DNA of 64,000 nucleotides from Kribbella rubisoli (GCF_004217145.1 NZ_SHKR01000011.1:2046001-2110000); one strand, 5' to 3'. Positions 33,631 to 42,111 are shown, counted from the stretch's first letter. Translations and numbers: made by a program. Notes: generated by a model from the sequence alone, not told the origin.

Positions 33631-33661
33631 AGGTTCGGTCCTCAAGTGCACTTTAAGTCAA
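33631..33661 (-). promoter_or_regulatory. MerR-type promoter for the MFS gene
   Basis: On the minus strand TTGACT (33656-33661) is separated by 19 bp from GAACCT (33631-33636), and the long spacer holds the near-palindrome CTTAAAGTGCACTTGAG (33641-33657). A 19-bp spacer filled by a palindrome is the hallmark of MerR-family promoters. The -10 is weak. It overlaps the last codons of the DUF1304 gene. No merR gene is nearby. Confidence 0.5.
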
Positions 33662-34021
33662 GGCGGCGAGCACCAGCGCGACGATCGGCGGTACAGCCTG
33701 CGTGGCCGCGGCGCGAACCATCCGGCGATCGGAGGCGACCAGGACGACGCCGGCACCCGCCATGCACGCGCAAGCGAACAGCGCGATCGCGTGACCCTTG
33801 TCGCCACCCCAGATCAGCCCGCCGAGCGCGCCGACCGCCAGGAACAGGTTGTAGAAGCCCTGGTTGAACGCCCACGGCCGCGCGGCCGCCATCTCGGTGT
33901 CGTCCTTGACCAGGAACCGCCGATAGGTGCTCGGCTTGCGGAACAGCAGGCTCTCCATCGCAAACACGAACAGATGGAACACGCCAGCAATCACCACGAA
34001 GACCTGCGCGATCAAACTCAT
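33653..34021 (-). CDS. DUF1304 family membrane protein
   Basis: A 122-residue protein with four membrane helices; the first begins MSLIAQVFVVIAGVFHLFVF and the characteristic FNQGFYNLFLAVG lies in the second. DUF1304 proteins are small integral membrane proteins of unknown role. GAGG lies before the ATG. The 95 bp to the phosphotriesterase-like gene upstream hold an inverted repeat ATGAAT/ATTCAT around 34078-34100 but nothing I can assign. Confidence 0.8.
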   Translation of the reverse strand: MSLIAQVFVVIAGVFHLFVFAMESLLFRKPSTYRRFLVKDDTEMAAARPWAFNQGFYNLFLAVGALGGLIWGGDKGHAIALFACACMAGAGVVLVASDRRMVRAAATQAVPPIVALVLAALT

Positions 34022-34116
34022 CCACGTCCTCGCTTCGCTCCGGGCGCGGCTGAGGCACGAGACGCGCTGTGTTTGATGATGAATTCGCTTCGCTCATTCA
34101 TGCCGGGAAGGTACCG

Positions 34117-35025
34117 CTACGCTCGCCAATCCGTCGTGAAGGCACGCGCTGGGTTGGTCCGGAACACGGCGTCCGCGACGTCATCACCGAAGTACCGCGT
34201 GATCCGCGGCCGCAGGTGCGTCAGCAGGTACGGCATGCCCGGGCCTTCGCCGGTCGCGGCCCGCGCGCGAGCGGTCGTCGTGTCGCCGCCGAGCAGCAGG
34301 CGGTCGGCGTACCCGGCGTCGATCAGCGCGGCCAGACAATCCATCATCCGCGGATCGGTGGCGCTGTTGGCCCGCGACGGCCCGTCGAACGCCAGCCACG
34401 CACCCCGCTGCGCCAACTCGAGCTGCACGCGATGGTCCGGGAAGCGGTTGAGGTGCCCGAGGATGACGGCGCCCGGATGTACGTCCAGCTCATCGACCAG
34501 CAGATCGAGTACTGCGTCTGCCGCCGAGCCCAGCTCGTGGTGGATGGCGATCGGCGCGTTCGTCGCGTGATGCGCCTCCGCCGCGGCCCGCATCACCAGA
34601 TCGGCGTGTACGTCGAGGACGTGGAAACCGCTGGCCACCTTGATCAGGCCGGCGCGCACCTGGGTGTCGCCGATGCCCGCGGTCAGCTCGCGGACGAAGA
34701 TATCGGCCAGCTGGTCCTGCACCTTGTCGACGAATCCGTCCGGGTAGTGCTCGCGCCGGTGCAGACCGGTCGCCGCGACGATCGAAACCCCTGTCCTGGA
34801 TGAGATTCCAGGCAGCAGCTCGGCGCGTCGGTTCAGACCATACGGCGTCCACTGGACGATCGCCTGACCGCCCGCGTCCGCGAACGCGCGCACCTCAGCG
34901 ACCGCGGCGGCCTCGTCATCCAGCTCCTGCCCCGGCAGCGCCGCCGAGCGGAAGAACAGGTGGTCGTGCGAGTCGGCAATACCGAGTGCGTCGGGCCGCA
35001 GGTCCCCCAGAACAGTACGAATCAC
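34117..35025 (-). CDS. Phosphotriesterase-like metal hydrolase
   Basis: A 302-residue TIM-barrel hydrolase of the phosphotriesterase family. Metal ligands appear in SHDHLFF (HxH, about 19-23), the bridging residue region LIKVASG (Lys), AIHHELGS and HLNRFPD (His), and the catalytic Asp in LLLGGDTTTA. Many family members are lactonases or phosphodiesterases; the substrate is unknown. TACGTT ends 6 nt before the GTG, so it is probably leaderless. Confidence 0.82.
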   Translation of the reverse strand: MIRTVLGDLRPDALGIADSHDHLFFRSAALPGQELDDEAAAVAEVRAFADAGGQAIVQWTPYGLNRRAELLPGISSRTGVSIVAATGLHRREHYPDGFVDKVQDQLADIFVRELTAGIGDTQVRAGLIKVASGFHVLDVHADLVMRAAAEAHHATNAPIAIHHELGSAADAVLDLLVDELDVHPGAVILGHLNRFPDHRVQLELAQRGAWLAFDGPSRANSATDPRMMDCLAALIDAGYADRLLLGGDTTTARARAATGEGPGMPYLLTHLRPRITRYFGDDVADAVFRTNPARAFTTDWRA

Positions 35026-35088
35026 GTAACCAACGTAGCGTTCTGAGGGTGCCTGGGGCCCGTCTGTCTCGATGAGCGACCGGTGGCG

Positions 35089-36786
35089 TCAGCGACCTCG
35101 GCGGGAGCTGCCGGCGCGCGAGCCTGCGGAGAACGCGGCGGCTCCGGCGGGACGAGCCGCCGATCCCGGAGTACTCGTGGTGTAGCTCTTCGGGCCGCCC
35201 GAGCCGGCGCGGGACCTGGAGCGACCGGAGCCTCGCGAGCCACCGGCCGTCTGGCCGCCACCCGTTTGGTTTGACCGCTTGCCCGTGGCCGGCTGAGCTG
35301 CGCCGGAGGCGCGCCGACGGCGATTGCCCCGGCCCGATCCGCTACCGCCCGAGCCCGCGACGCGTTCCGGCTGGACCGGCCTGGCAGCGGGCTCGACGTA
35401 CGTGCGCTCGCCGGGGGCCAGCTCGGTCAGCAGCGGGTCGCCGGTGGTGAGCTTGGTGACCGTCGCGGCGATGCCGGCCTTGCGGGTCAGGTCGCGCACG
35501 TCGCGGACCTGATCGTCGGTCATCAGCGTGACCACGGTGCCCTCGGCGCCGGCGCGGGCCGTACGGCCGGAGCGGTGCAGGTACGCCTTGTGCTCGATCG
35601 GCGGGTCCGCGTGGATCACCAGCGTCACATTGTCGACGTGGATGCCACGGGCTGCGATGTCGGTTGCGACCAGCGTCTTCGCCGTACCGTCCGAGAACGC
35701 CTCGAGGTTCCGCGTACGGGCGCCCTGGGACAGGTTTCCGTGCAGCTCGACTGCGGGGACGCCCTGGGAGATCAACTTCTTGGTCAGCGATTTGGCGCCG
35801 TACTTCGTCCGCGTGAACACCAGCGTGCGCCCGGGCGCGGCGGTCAGATCGACCAGCACCGGGAGCCGGGTGTCCGGCTGCACGTGCAGGACGTGGTGGG
35901 TCATCTTGGCGACCGGCGAGCGCGCCGAGTCGACGCTGTGCGTCACCGGGTTGGTCATGAAGCGCCGTACGAGAACGTCGACGCCGGCGTCCAGCGTGGC
36001 CGAGAACAGCAGCCGCTGGGCCGTGGCCGGGGTCGCCTCGAGGATCCGGCGTACGGCGGGGAGGAAGCCGAGGTCGGCCATGTGGTCGGCCTCGTCGAGC
36101 ACGGTGATCTCCACCGCACCGAGCTTCGCGTGACCGGCCTGGATGTGGTCCTCGAGCCGGCCCGGGCAGGCGACGACGATGTCGGCGCCCTTGCGCAGGC
36201 CGTTGATCTGCGGGCCGTGGCCGACACCGCCGAAGATCGTCATCGACCGCAGGCCGAGCGTGTCGGCGAGCGGCGTGATCGACGCCTGGATCTGCGTGGC
36301 GAGCTCACGGGTCGGCGCGAGAATCAGAGCGCGCGGCTGGTTGGGCCGGCGCTTGGTCCCGCTCGCGGCGAGGCGTGCGAGGACGGGCAGTACGAACGCG
36401 TAGGTCTTGCCGGAGCCGGTCCGGCCGCGACCGAGAACATCCTTGCCGGCCAGGGAATCCGGCAACGTCGCCGCCTGGATCGGGAACGGCTTCGTCACAC
36501 CGGATACGTCCAGCGCGGCAACGAGCGGAGCCGGTACGCCGAGCTCGGCGAACGTGCGGTTGTCAGGGGCGATCTCCGCCGACGCAAGGTTGTCAGAAGC
36601 AACAGTCTCGTTGTCTTCAGCAACTACAGGCTGCGCGGCCGATGCGTTGTTGCGCGCGGCACCTGTACGGCGCCGGCGGCGCGGTCGCGTGGACGCGGCT
36701 GGGCCTTGCGTGGTTGCGCTCGTGTTTCGGCGCGGGGAGGTGGATTGCGTGGGCGTGGTTGTAGACGTGGGGCGGCGGGCCGCCAT
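35089..36786 (-). CDS. DEAD-box RNA helicase, RhlE-like
   Basis: A 565-residue ATP-dependent RNA helicase. After a basic Thr/Arg-rich N-terminus (about 1-75) come the Q motif KPFPIQAATLP, Walker A GRTGSGKT, PTRELA, VLDEADHM (DEAD), SAT, and in the second domain ARGIHVDNV and HRSGRTARAG. The C-terminal 110 residues are Gly/Ser/Arg-rich repeats that probably bind RNA. Likely role: unwinding structured RNA in ribosome assembly or mRNA decay, especially in the cold. GGAG lies 10 nt before the ATG; a leader of about 125 nt precedes it. Confidence 0.88.
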   Translation of the reverse strand: MAARRPTSTTTPTQSTSPRRNTSATTQGPAASTRPRRRRRTGAARNNASAAQPVVAEDNETVASDNLASAEIAPDNRTFAELGVPAPLVAALDVSGVTKPFPIQAATLPDSLAGKDVLGRGRTGSGKTYAFVLPVLARLAASGTKRRPNQPRALILAPTRELATQIQASITPLADTLGLRSMTIFGGVGHGPQINGLRKGADIVVACPGRLEDHIQAGHAKLGAVEITVLDEADHMADLGFLPAVRRILEATPATAQRLLFSATLDAGVDVLVRRFMTNPVTHSVDSARSPVAKMTHHVLHVQPDTRLPVLVDLTAAPGRTLVFTRTKYGAKSLTKKLISQGVPAVELHGNLSQGARTRNLEAFSDGTAKTLVATDIAARGIHVDNVTLVIHADPPIEHKAYLHRSGRTARAGAEGTVVTLMTDDQVRDVRDLTRKAGIAATVTKLTTGDPLLTELAPGERTYVEPAARPVQPERVAGSGGSGSGRGNRRRRASGAAQPATGKRSNQTGGGQTAGGSRGSGRSRSRAGSGGPKSYTTSTPGSAARPAGAAAFSAGSRAGSSRRGR

Positions 36787-36924
36787 AGAAGTACTCCAAA
36801 AGTCGGGGGTCGTCCTGCCCGGCGCGGCCTGGTGGGCCGCGGCGCGTGGTGGTCGACTGCTGGCGCAAAGTAGTTGCGCTCACCGGCCCGAGGCAGAACT
36901 GGGCGGGCCGTCGTTATCAGTCTA
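36787..36924 (-). promoter_or_regulatory. Long leader and promoter of the DEAD-box helicase gene
   Basis: TAGACT on the minus strand (36919-36924) is a plausible -10, which would give a 5' leader of about 125 nt, long for this window. The leader is GC-rich with several possible stems (GCGCCGCGGCCC and GGGCCG segments). Long leaders are common for cold-inducible helicases, but I see no known RNA motif here. Confidence 0.35.
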
Positions 36925-36989
36925 CGGCACCGAGGGCCGACATCCGTCGGATATTCACAGGACGCTCGTCACACGGCTAAGTTCTGCAC

Positions 36990-37499
36990 GTGACGACTGA
37001 GTTCCGGGTGGATCCACCCACGGCCGCCGACGAGCGCACACTCCTGCAGGGATTCCTCGACTACCACCGCGGCACACTGCTGTGGAAAGTCTCCGGCCTG
37101 ACCGGCGAACAACTGGTCCAGCGCAGTGTCGATCCGTCGAGCATGTCGCTGATCGGGCTGGTCAGACACCTGAGCGAGGTCGAGAAGTACTGGTTCCACC
37201 GAGCGCTGGCCGGCCACGTCTCACCCCCGAAGCACTGGACCGCCGAACACCCCGACGGCGACTTCGACCTGGCCGACCCCGCCCAGGCCGAGCAAGACGT
37301 CGAAGACTTCCGCGAACTCGTCAAGACGTCGGACACGCTGGCCGCCGGTTACTCCCTGGACGACACCTTCACCCGCCCGGGTCACGACGGCCCGTACTCC
37401 GTCCGCTACCTCTACATCCACATGATCGAGGAATACGCCCGCCACAACGGCCACGCCGACCTCCTCCGCGAACGAGTAGACGGCAGCACCGGCGAATAA
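36990..37499 (+). CDS. DinB-superfamily protein (DUF664), possible mycothiol-dependent enzyme
   Basis: A 169-residue relative of the protein at 5631. Metal-binding His residues sit in GLVRHLSEVEKYWFHRALAG (about 56-75, shown to 20 residues) and HMIEEYARHNGHADLLRE at the C-terminus. Related actinobacterial proteins work in thiol-dependent detoxification; the reaction is unknown. TAAGTT (36978-36983) ends 6 nt before the GTG. Convergent with the TetR gene; nothing is seen in the 25-bp gap. Confidence 0.82.
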   Translation: MTTEFRVDPPTAADERTLLQGFLDYHRGTLLWKVSGLTGEQLVQRSVDPSSMSLIGLVRHLSEVEKYWFHRALAGHVSPPKHWTAEHPDGDFDLADPAQAEQDVEDFRELVKTSDTLAAGYSLDDTFTRPGHDGPYSVRYLYIHMIEEYARHNGHADLLRERVDGSTGE

Positions 37500-37524
37500 T
37501 CGCAGCCTTCCACGCACGAATCTT

Positions 37525-38193
37525 CTAGGGCTTGATCGAGTGGATCAGGCCGAGTAGGTCGGTTACTACGCCGCGGACGCCTGGGATGCGGGTCAGGCGG
37601 AGTAGGCGATCCACGAGGGGGACGGCTCGGTTGATCAGTGTGCGGGTGCGGCGTACGTCCTCGCTCGAATCGTGGACCCAGAAGAGGACGACGCCCATCT
37701 GCAACAGCCACAGCAACTCAGGGAGCTCGGCCCGCAGGTCCGCGGGCACCTTCAGGTCCGACCCCTCGACCACCCGGCGGAAGATCTCAACAGCCGCATC
37801 TCGCGCCGGCCGCGACTCATCGCTAAAAGGAGATAGCGGGCTCTTAGGATCCGCCGCCGTCTTGAAGAACGTGCCGGCGAACTCGTGGTACGGCGCGGCT
37901 ACCTCCAGCCACGTCCGCAACACCCCAGTCATCCGCGGCACGAACGCCTTCTCAGACGCCAGAAGCTCCTCGACGGCCGATCGGTGCTGGTCCTGGAGCA
38001 GGTCGTAGTACGCCTGCATCAGGTGGTCCTTGGAGCCGTAGTAATAGTACGCGTTGCCCACCGAGACCCCCGCCTCGGTGGCGATCGCGCGCATCGTGGT
38101 CTTCCCGTACCCCTGCTCCCGGAACAGCCGTAGCGCCGTCGAGAGGATCAGTTCGCGCGTCTGTTCACCCTTCGCGGTCGCACTGTCCGTCAC
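37525..38193 (-). CDS. TetR family regulator
   Basis: A 222-residue repressor. The N-terminal HTH reads TTMRAIATEAGVSVGNAYYY (about 36-55), with a helical ligand-binding domain behind it. TACGCT on the minus strand ends 7 nt before the GTG at 38193, so I place the start there; the open frame reaches 38217. The start lies inside the upstream DCC-family gene. The TTGAAC-type operators at 39026-39084, 0.9 kb away, are plausible targets. Confidence 0.82.
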   Translation of the reverse strand: MTDSATAKGEQTRELILSTALRLFREQGYGKTTMRAIATEAGVSVGNAYYYYGSKDHLMQAYYDLLQDQHRSAVEELLASEKAFVPRMTGVLRTWLEVAAPYHEFAGTFFKTAADPKSPLSPFSDESRPARDAAVEIFRRVVEGSDLKVPADLRAELPELLWLLQMGVVLFWVHDSSEDVRRTRTLINRAVPLVDRLLRLTRIPGVRGVVTDLLGLIHSIKP

Positions 38194-38575
38194 ATCCGTC
38201 AGCGTAGTCACCTCCACTCAACCGCCGCAGTCCCGCGGCTGCTTGCACCATCGCCCGCGCCACCGGCCGCATCGCCGGACTCGCCAGTCGTACGGCGGTG
38301 TGCCTGTGCTCCCCCGTTGCCCACATGCACACGATCCAGGCGCGATCGCCGACGTACACGGATCCGTCGTCGGCGACCACCGTCACCTCGCGCAGCGTCG
38401 CCTCGTGATCGAGACCGGGGTAGAGCGCCCGCGCATCCGTCGACCCCGCCGCGACGAACCGCAGGCGCACCACACCGCCCTCCCCGTTCAACGCCGGCCG
38501 CTGCGCCGCCAGCCAGTCCTTGAACCGGCGGCACAGCCCGCAGTGGGCGTCGTACAGGACCGTCAACTCACGCAC
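38165..38575 (-). CDS. DCC-family thiol-disulfide oxidoreductase (DUF393)
   Basis: A 136-residue protein with the hallmark YDAHCGLCRRFKDWL (residues 8-22), where the DxxCxxC motif resembles a thioredoxin active site; a later YPGLDHEATLREVTVVADDG fits the family. The role of DUF393 is not settled. GTG start. Its 3' end overlaps the TetR gene by 29 bp, an unusually long same-strand overlap. Confidence 0.8.
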   Translation of the reverse strand: MRELTVLYDAHCGLCRRFKDWLAAQRPALNGEGGVVRLRFVAAGSTDARALYPGLDHEATLREVTVVADDGSVYVGDRAWIVCMWATGEHRHTAVRLASPAMRPVARAMVQAAAGLRRLSGGDYADGCDGQCDREG

Positions 38576-38589
38576 GATCCGCGCGGCCT

Positions 38590-39009
38590 TCAGTACCCGA
38601 ACCGAGGCTCGGTCATCGGCTGCACCGTGTCGTTGGGCGGCACCGGCGGGGTCGTCTGCAGCTCGAGCCGGCTGCGGGTGCGGATCTTGTTGAAGATCCA
38701 GACGTTGGTCAGATGCACGGCGCCGAGGACCAGCATCACGATCCCGAGCTTCACGCTCAGCTGCTCGAACACCCCGCGCGCGTCGACCACCACGCTCCCA
38801 CCGCGCAGGAACAGCGTCACGAACCCGAGGTTGATCAGGTAGAACCCGACCACGAGCAGCCGGTTCACCGCGTCGGCGAAGTCCTCGTTGCCGTGGAACA
38901 CGTCGACCAGGAAGATCCGCCCGTTCCGGCTCAGCGTCCGCGCCACCCAGATTGTCAGCGGCACCGCAATGGCCAGGTAGACCAGGTACGTCGTCACCGT
39001 CATGTCCAT
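38590..39009 (-). CDS. Integral membrane protein of unknown function
   Basis: A 139-residue protein with three or four hydrophobic segments (TTYLVYLAIAVPLTIWVA, LLVVGFYLINLGFVTLFL, IVMLVLGAVHLTNVWIF) separated by a loop with FLVDVFHGNEDFADAVNR. The C-terminus is a short Pro/Thr tail. I do not recognise a family name. The ATG at 39009 is just downstream of two TetR-type operators, so the gene is likely tightly repressed; the regulator could be the TetR encoded 0.4 kb downstream on the same strand. Confidence 0.72.
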   Translation of the reverse strand: MDMTVTTYLVYLAIAVPLTIWVARTLSRNGRIFLVDVFHGNEDFADAVNRLLVVGFYLINLGFVTLFLRGGSVVVDARGVFEQLSVKLGIVMLVLGAVHLTNVWIFNKIRTRSRLELQTTPPVPPNDTVQPMTEPRFGY

Positions 39010-39025
39010 CTCATCCCCACTCTTC

Positions 39026-39084
39026 TTGAACACGTTCAAATTCCGGCAGCTCTGACCGTACGCTGTCTTTTTGAACATGTTCAA
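39026..39084 (-). promoter_or_regulatory. Twin TTGAAC-nn-GTTCAA operators
   Basis: TTGAACACGTTCAA at 39026-39039 and the perfect palindrome TTGAACATGTTCAA at 39071-39084 are 45 bp apart, between the membrane-protein gene and the divergent amidohydrolase. On the minus strand TTGAAC of the far site, an 18-bp spacer and TACGGT form a promoter, so the operators flank its transcription start. Typical of TetR-family binding. Confidence 0.65.
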
Positions 39085-39130
39085 GTCGATGATCACGTGA
39101 CGTGGATCTCCCCTGAGGCAGGATGGCGCC

Positions 39131-40168
39131 ATGACGACCTGGGTGTTCGAAGGAACCGTGCTCCCGTCCGGCGACGCCGCGCGCGTCACGTTCGGCCCGG
39201 GCGAGATCGGCGAGGTGCTGCCCGGCCGGTACGGCGTACCCGGTCTGGTCGACTCGCACTGCCACCTGACGATGGCGCCAGGCGCGAACGGCCCCGTGCT
39301 GCGCGGCGCGGACTTCGCGGCGGAGCGGCTCGGCGAGCTGGCCGGCGCCGGCGTGAGCGTTGTCCGGGATGTCGGCGGCAACCGTGAGGTCACGCTCGAG
39401 CTGGCGCGCACGCCTGACGACAGCAGGCCGCTCGTCCTCGCGGCCGGCCGGTTCCTCGCGCCGAAGGGCTGCTACTTCCCGCAGGCGTACGAGCCGGTCG
39501 CTCCCGAGGACCTGCTCGCGGCGGTCGAGGCCGAGATCGCCGACGGCGCCACCTGGCTGAAGCTGGTCGGCGACTTCCCCGAGGTGGGTCCGGACGGCCC
39601 GATCCGCGGCAGCAAGGTCAGTCCGACGTACGGGCCGGACGTGGTTGAGGCGATGGTCGAGCTGGCTCACTCCCGCGACGCCCGGGTCGCGGCACACGTC
39701 AACACCGAGCACGTCAGCGACCTGATCCACGTCGGCATCGACTCCGTCGAACACGGTACGGCGCTCACCGAGCGGGACCTCGAAACCCTCGGCGCCCGCG
39801 GCGGCGCGTGGACCCCGACGCTGTGCGCCTCGGTCAGCCCGAGCCCGAACGAGACCCCCGAGCAGACGGCTCGCCGCCGAGCCCGCTCGGAGTACCTGGC
39901 GTCGATCCTGCCGCTCGCCAACCGGTACGGCGTCCGCGTGCTGACCGGATCCGATGTGGTCGGCACGGTCGCGGGCGAGATCGACCTGCTGGTGAAGCAT
40001 GGGCTCTCCGTCGAGCAGGCCCTCACCGCGGCCTCCACCGGCGCGCAGGATTTCCTCGGTCTGACCGGTGCGGGCAACCTCGTCACGTACGACGCTGACC
40101 CGCGCGAGCACCCCGAAGTACTCGCGACGCCGGCTGCCGTCGTACTCAACAACCGCCGGATCTCATGA
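39131..40168 (+). CDS. Amidohydrolase family protein
   Basis: A 345-residue metal-dependent hydrolase (imidazolonepropionase/prolidase-like group). GLVDSHCHL (about 38-46) holds the HxH metal motif, followed by WLKLVGD with a probable carboxylated Lys, VAAHVNTEH and SVEHGTAL for the His ligands, and LTGSDVVG for the catalytic Asp. Substrate unknown. The next gene starts in an ATGA overlap. Divergent from the membrane protein, whose operators may also affect this promoter. Confidence 0.82.
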   Translation: MTTWVFEGTVLPSGDAARVTFGPGEIGEVLPGRYGVPGLVDSHCHLTMAPGANGPVLRGADFAAERLGELAGAGVSVVRDVGGNREVTLELARTPDDSRPLVLAAGRFLAPKGCYFPQAYEPVAPEDLLAAVEAEIADGATWLKLVGDFPEVGPDGPIRGSKVSPTYGPDVVEAMVELAHSRDARVAAHVNTEHVSDLIHVGIDSVEHGTALTERDLETLGARGGAWTPTLCASVSPSPNETPEQTARRRARSEYLASILPLANRYGVRVLTGSDVVGTVAGEIDLLVKHGLSVEQALTAASTGAQDFLGLTGAGNLVTYDADPREHPEVLATPAAVVLNNRRIS

Positions 40169-40524
40169 AGGAGAAGGACCTCGACCGCTGGGTCGACCGG
40201 TACCGGAAGGCGTGGGAGAGCAACGATCCCGCGGATATCGCCGCGCTCTGGACCGAGGACGCCGCCTGGTACCGCCGTCCGGACGAGGCGCCGGTGCTCG
40301 GGCGGGATGCGATTGTCGCCGCCTGGCTGGATGTCGCGGACGGTCCGGGCGAAACGGATTTCGAGTACCAGGTGCTCGGGTTCGGGGACGGGGTCGGGTT
40401 CGTGCGCGGCTGGACGACGTACCTGACCAATCCGCCGGCCGAGTTCAGCAACCTGTGGGTGATCCGGCTGGACCGGGACCGGGCGCACGAGTTCACCGAA
40501 TGGTGGATGGAAAAGCCGCTCTGA
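40165..40524 (+). CDS. SnoaL/NTF2-like protein
   Basis: A 119-residue protein of the NTF2-like fold: WVDRYRKAWESNDPADIAAL, WTEDAAWYRRPDEAPVLGRD and a final sheet ending EFTEWWMEKPL. Members are small hydrolases, isomerases or binding proteins; this one is not assigned. Coupled by overlap to the amidohydrolase. Confidence 0.8.
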   Translation: MKEKDLDRWVDRYRKAWESNDPADIAALWTEDAAWYRRPDEAPVLGRDAIVAAWLDVADGPGETDFEYQVLGFGDGVGFVRGWTTYLTNPPAEFSNLWVIRLDRDRAHEFTEWWMEKPL

Positions 40525-40526
40525 GC

Positions 40527-40668
40527 TACGCTGCCGGGTAGGCACTCAGGGTGCCACCGGTCCGCGGGAAGGGCTCAGCCCACCTGAAATGAGCACGGTT
40601 GTGGCAGTTGTTCACCTCCTTTCTCGCCTGACGACGCGGACAGCGGGCTCGTAGAGAGGAGGTCGGTG
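40527..40668 (+). promoter_or_regulatory. Structured leader that can mask the ankyrin gene's ribosome site
   Basis: TACGCT at 40527-40532 is a likely -10. The leader begins with the hairpin GGCAC-tcagg-GTGCC (40541-40555), then GGGC-tca-GCCC (40571-40581 region). ACCTCCTTTCT at 40614-40624 can pair over 11 bp, with one G-U, to AGAGAGGAGGT at 40653-40663, which is the Shine-Dalgarno region of the next gene. TCACCTCCTTTCT also equals the 3' end of 16S rRNA. Looks like an on/off switch at translation; no known riboswitch class recognised. Confidence 0.5.
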
Positions 40669-42111
40669 ATGCCGACCCGAAATCTTCCGGACGACCCACA
40701 CCTCGAACACCTTCGCAAGCAGGCCAAAGCCCTGTTCAAGGGCGTCCGCGCCGGGGACCGCGAGGCGATCGCGCTCGCGGACGAGTTCCATCCCGTGCAG
40801 ACACTGGCGGACGCGCAGCTGGTCGTTGCCCGCAGCTACGGATTCCCCAGCTGGCCAAGGATCGTGCGCCACCTGGAGTTGGTGGGCAAGTACAGCCGGT
40901 CACCGCATCGGCAGTCCATCGGCGGGCCGCTCGATACGCCTGAGCAACGAGCCGACGAGTTCCTCCGTCTCGCGACCCTGCACTACGGGCAGGACGATCC
41001 AGCGCGGCAACGATCCGCACGTGATCTCCTGGACCAATTCCCAGAGATTGCCCAGAGCAACATTTATACGAAGGTGGTTGCCGGCGACATCGACGGCGTA
41101 CGCGCGGACCTCACGAATGCAGCAGAAGAAGGCGGACCGTACCGCTGGGAGCCGTTGGTCTACCTCACGTACAGCCGCCTGGACGCGCCCAATCAAATCG
41201 AGATCGCCCGTCTCCTCCTCGAGAACGGCGCCGACCCGAACGCCGGCTACCTCTGGCAGGGACTGCCGTCGCCGTTCACCGCGATCACTGGCGTCTTCGG
41301 TCGCGGCGAGGGCGACCAACCACCGCACCCCGACCGAGTCGAACTAGCTCGCGTGCTGCTCGACGCAGGCGCCGACCCGAACGACAGCCAGACCATGTAC
41401 AACTGCGGTCCCGGTTGTCCGCCGCCGTACGACGATGTCCATCTTGAGCTGCTGATCGAGTACGGGCTGGGTCGCGGCGACGGCGGTCCGTGGCACGAAC
41501 GGATGACGACCGCACACCCGACTCCCCGGCAATTGCTGGAGGACGAGCTGGTGTTCGCGTCCTGGGCCGGCCTGCTGCACCGTGCCGAACTAGTGCTTGC
41601 CCAAGGCGCCGATCCCGAAGGCACTGGCACCAGGCATCCGGTGTACGGCGGCGGTCGACCGTACGTTCTGGCTGCGGTGCAAGGCCACGCGGAGATCGCG
41701 GAGCTGCTCCGTGCACGTGGTGCGGCGCCGCTGGACGAGATCGAGGAGGTATACGCCGCGGCGATGCGCGGTGAGAAACCGGACATCGACGCCGAGCTCG
41801 CCGCACGGGCGGTGGCTCGCCAACGTCACCTGCCCGTTCGAGCCGCCGAGATCGGGCGCACCGAGGCGCTGGAACCGTTGCAGCGGCTCGGGTTCGACCT
41901 GAATCGGATCTCGGGCGGTTCGGCGCCGATCCACCGGGCCGCGATCAACGGCCATCTCGACACGGTCAAGAAGCTCATCGAACTGGGCGCCGATCCGGAG
42001 CTGCGCGATCCCAACTACAACGGGAACGCGCTCGGCTGGGCCGAACACGATCACCAGCAGGCGGTGATCGACTACCTCAAGGGCTTACCGCAAGGAACAG
42101 GAACGCGCTGA
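40669..42111 (+). CDS. Ankyrin repeat protein
   Basis: A 480-residue soluble protein. An N-terminal helical part (PHLEHLRKQAKALFKGVRAG) precedes several ankyrin repeats: IEIARLLLENGADPNAGY, VELARVLLDAGADPND, AEIAELLRARGAAPLD and IHRAAINGHLDTVKKLIELG. Ankyrin repeats bind proteins; the partner is unknown. The ATG at 40669 (a GTG precedes it) has GGAGG 7 nt ahead, which the leader can sequester. Its 3' end overlaps the convergent antiporter by 35 bp. Confidence 0.84.
   Translation: MPTRNLPDDPHLEHLRKQAKALFKGVRAGDREAIALADEFHPVQTLADAQLVVARSYGFPSWPRIVRHLELVGKYSRSPHRQSIGGPLDTPEQRADEFLRLATLHYGQDDPARQRSARDLLDQFPEIAQSNIYTKVVAGDIDGVRADLTNAAEEGGPYRWEPLVYLTYSRLDAPNQIEIARLLLENGADPNAGYLWQGLPSPFTAITGVFGRGEGDQPPHPDRVELARVLLDAGADPNDSQTMYNCGPGCPPPYDDVHLELLIEYGLGRGDGGPWHERMTTAHPTPRQLLEDELVFASWAGLLHRAELVLAQGADPEGTGTRHPVYGGGRPYVLAAVQGHAEIAELLRARGAAPLDEIEEVYAAAMRGEKPDIDAELAARAVARQRHLPVRAAEIGRTEALEPLQRLGFDLNRISGGSAPIHRAAINGHLDTVKKLIELGADPELRDPNYNGNALGWAEHDHQQAVIDYLKGLPQGTGTR

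Noticed and set aside
34022..34116. Inverted repeat ATGAAT/ATTCAT and CTTCGCT repeats between DUF1304 and the phosphotriesterase-like gene
   Set aside because: Too short and irregular for a defined terminator or operator; no second copy noticed.
40541..40624. T-box or TPP riboswitch in the ankyrin leader
   Set aside because: Short words resemble parts of both (AGGGTG-CACCG, GGGTGCC), but stem I, the specifier loop, and the second conserved TPP half are absent; only the SD-masking pair is well supported.
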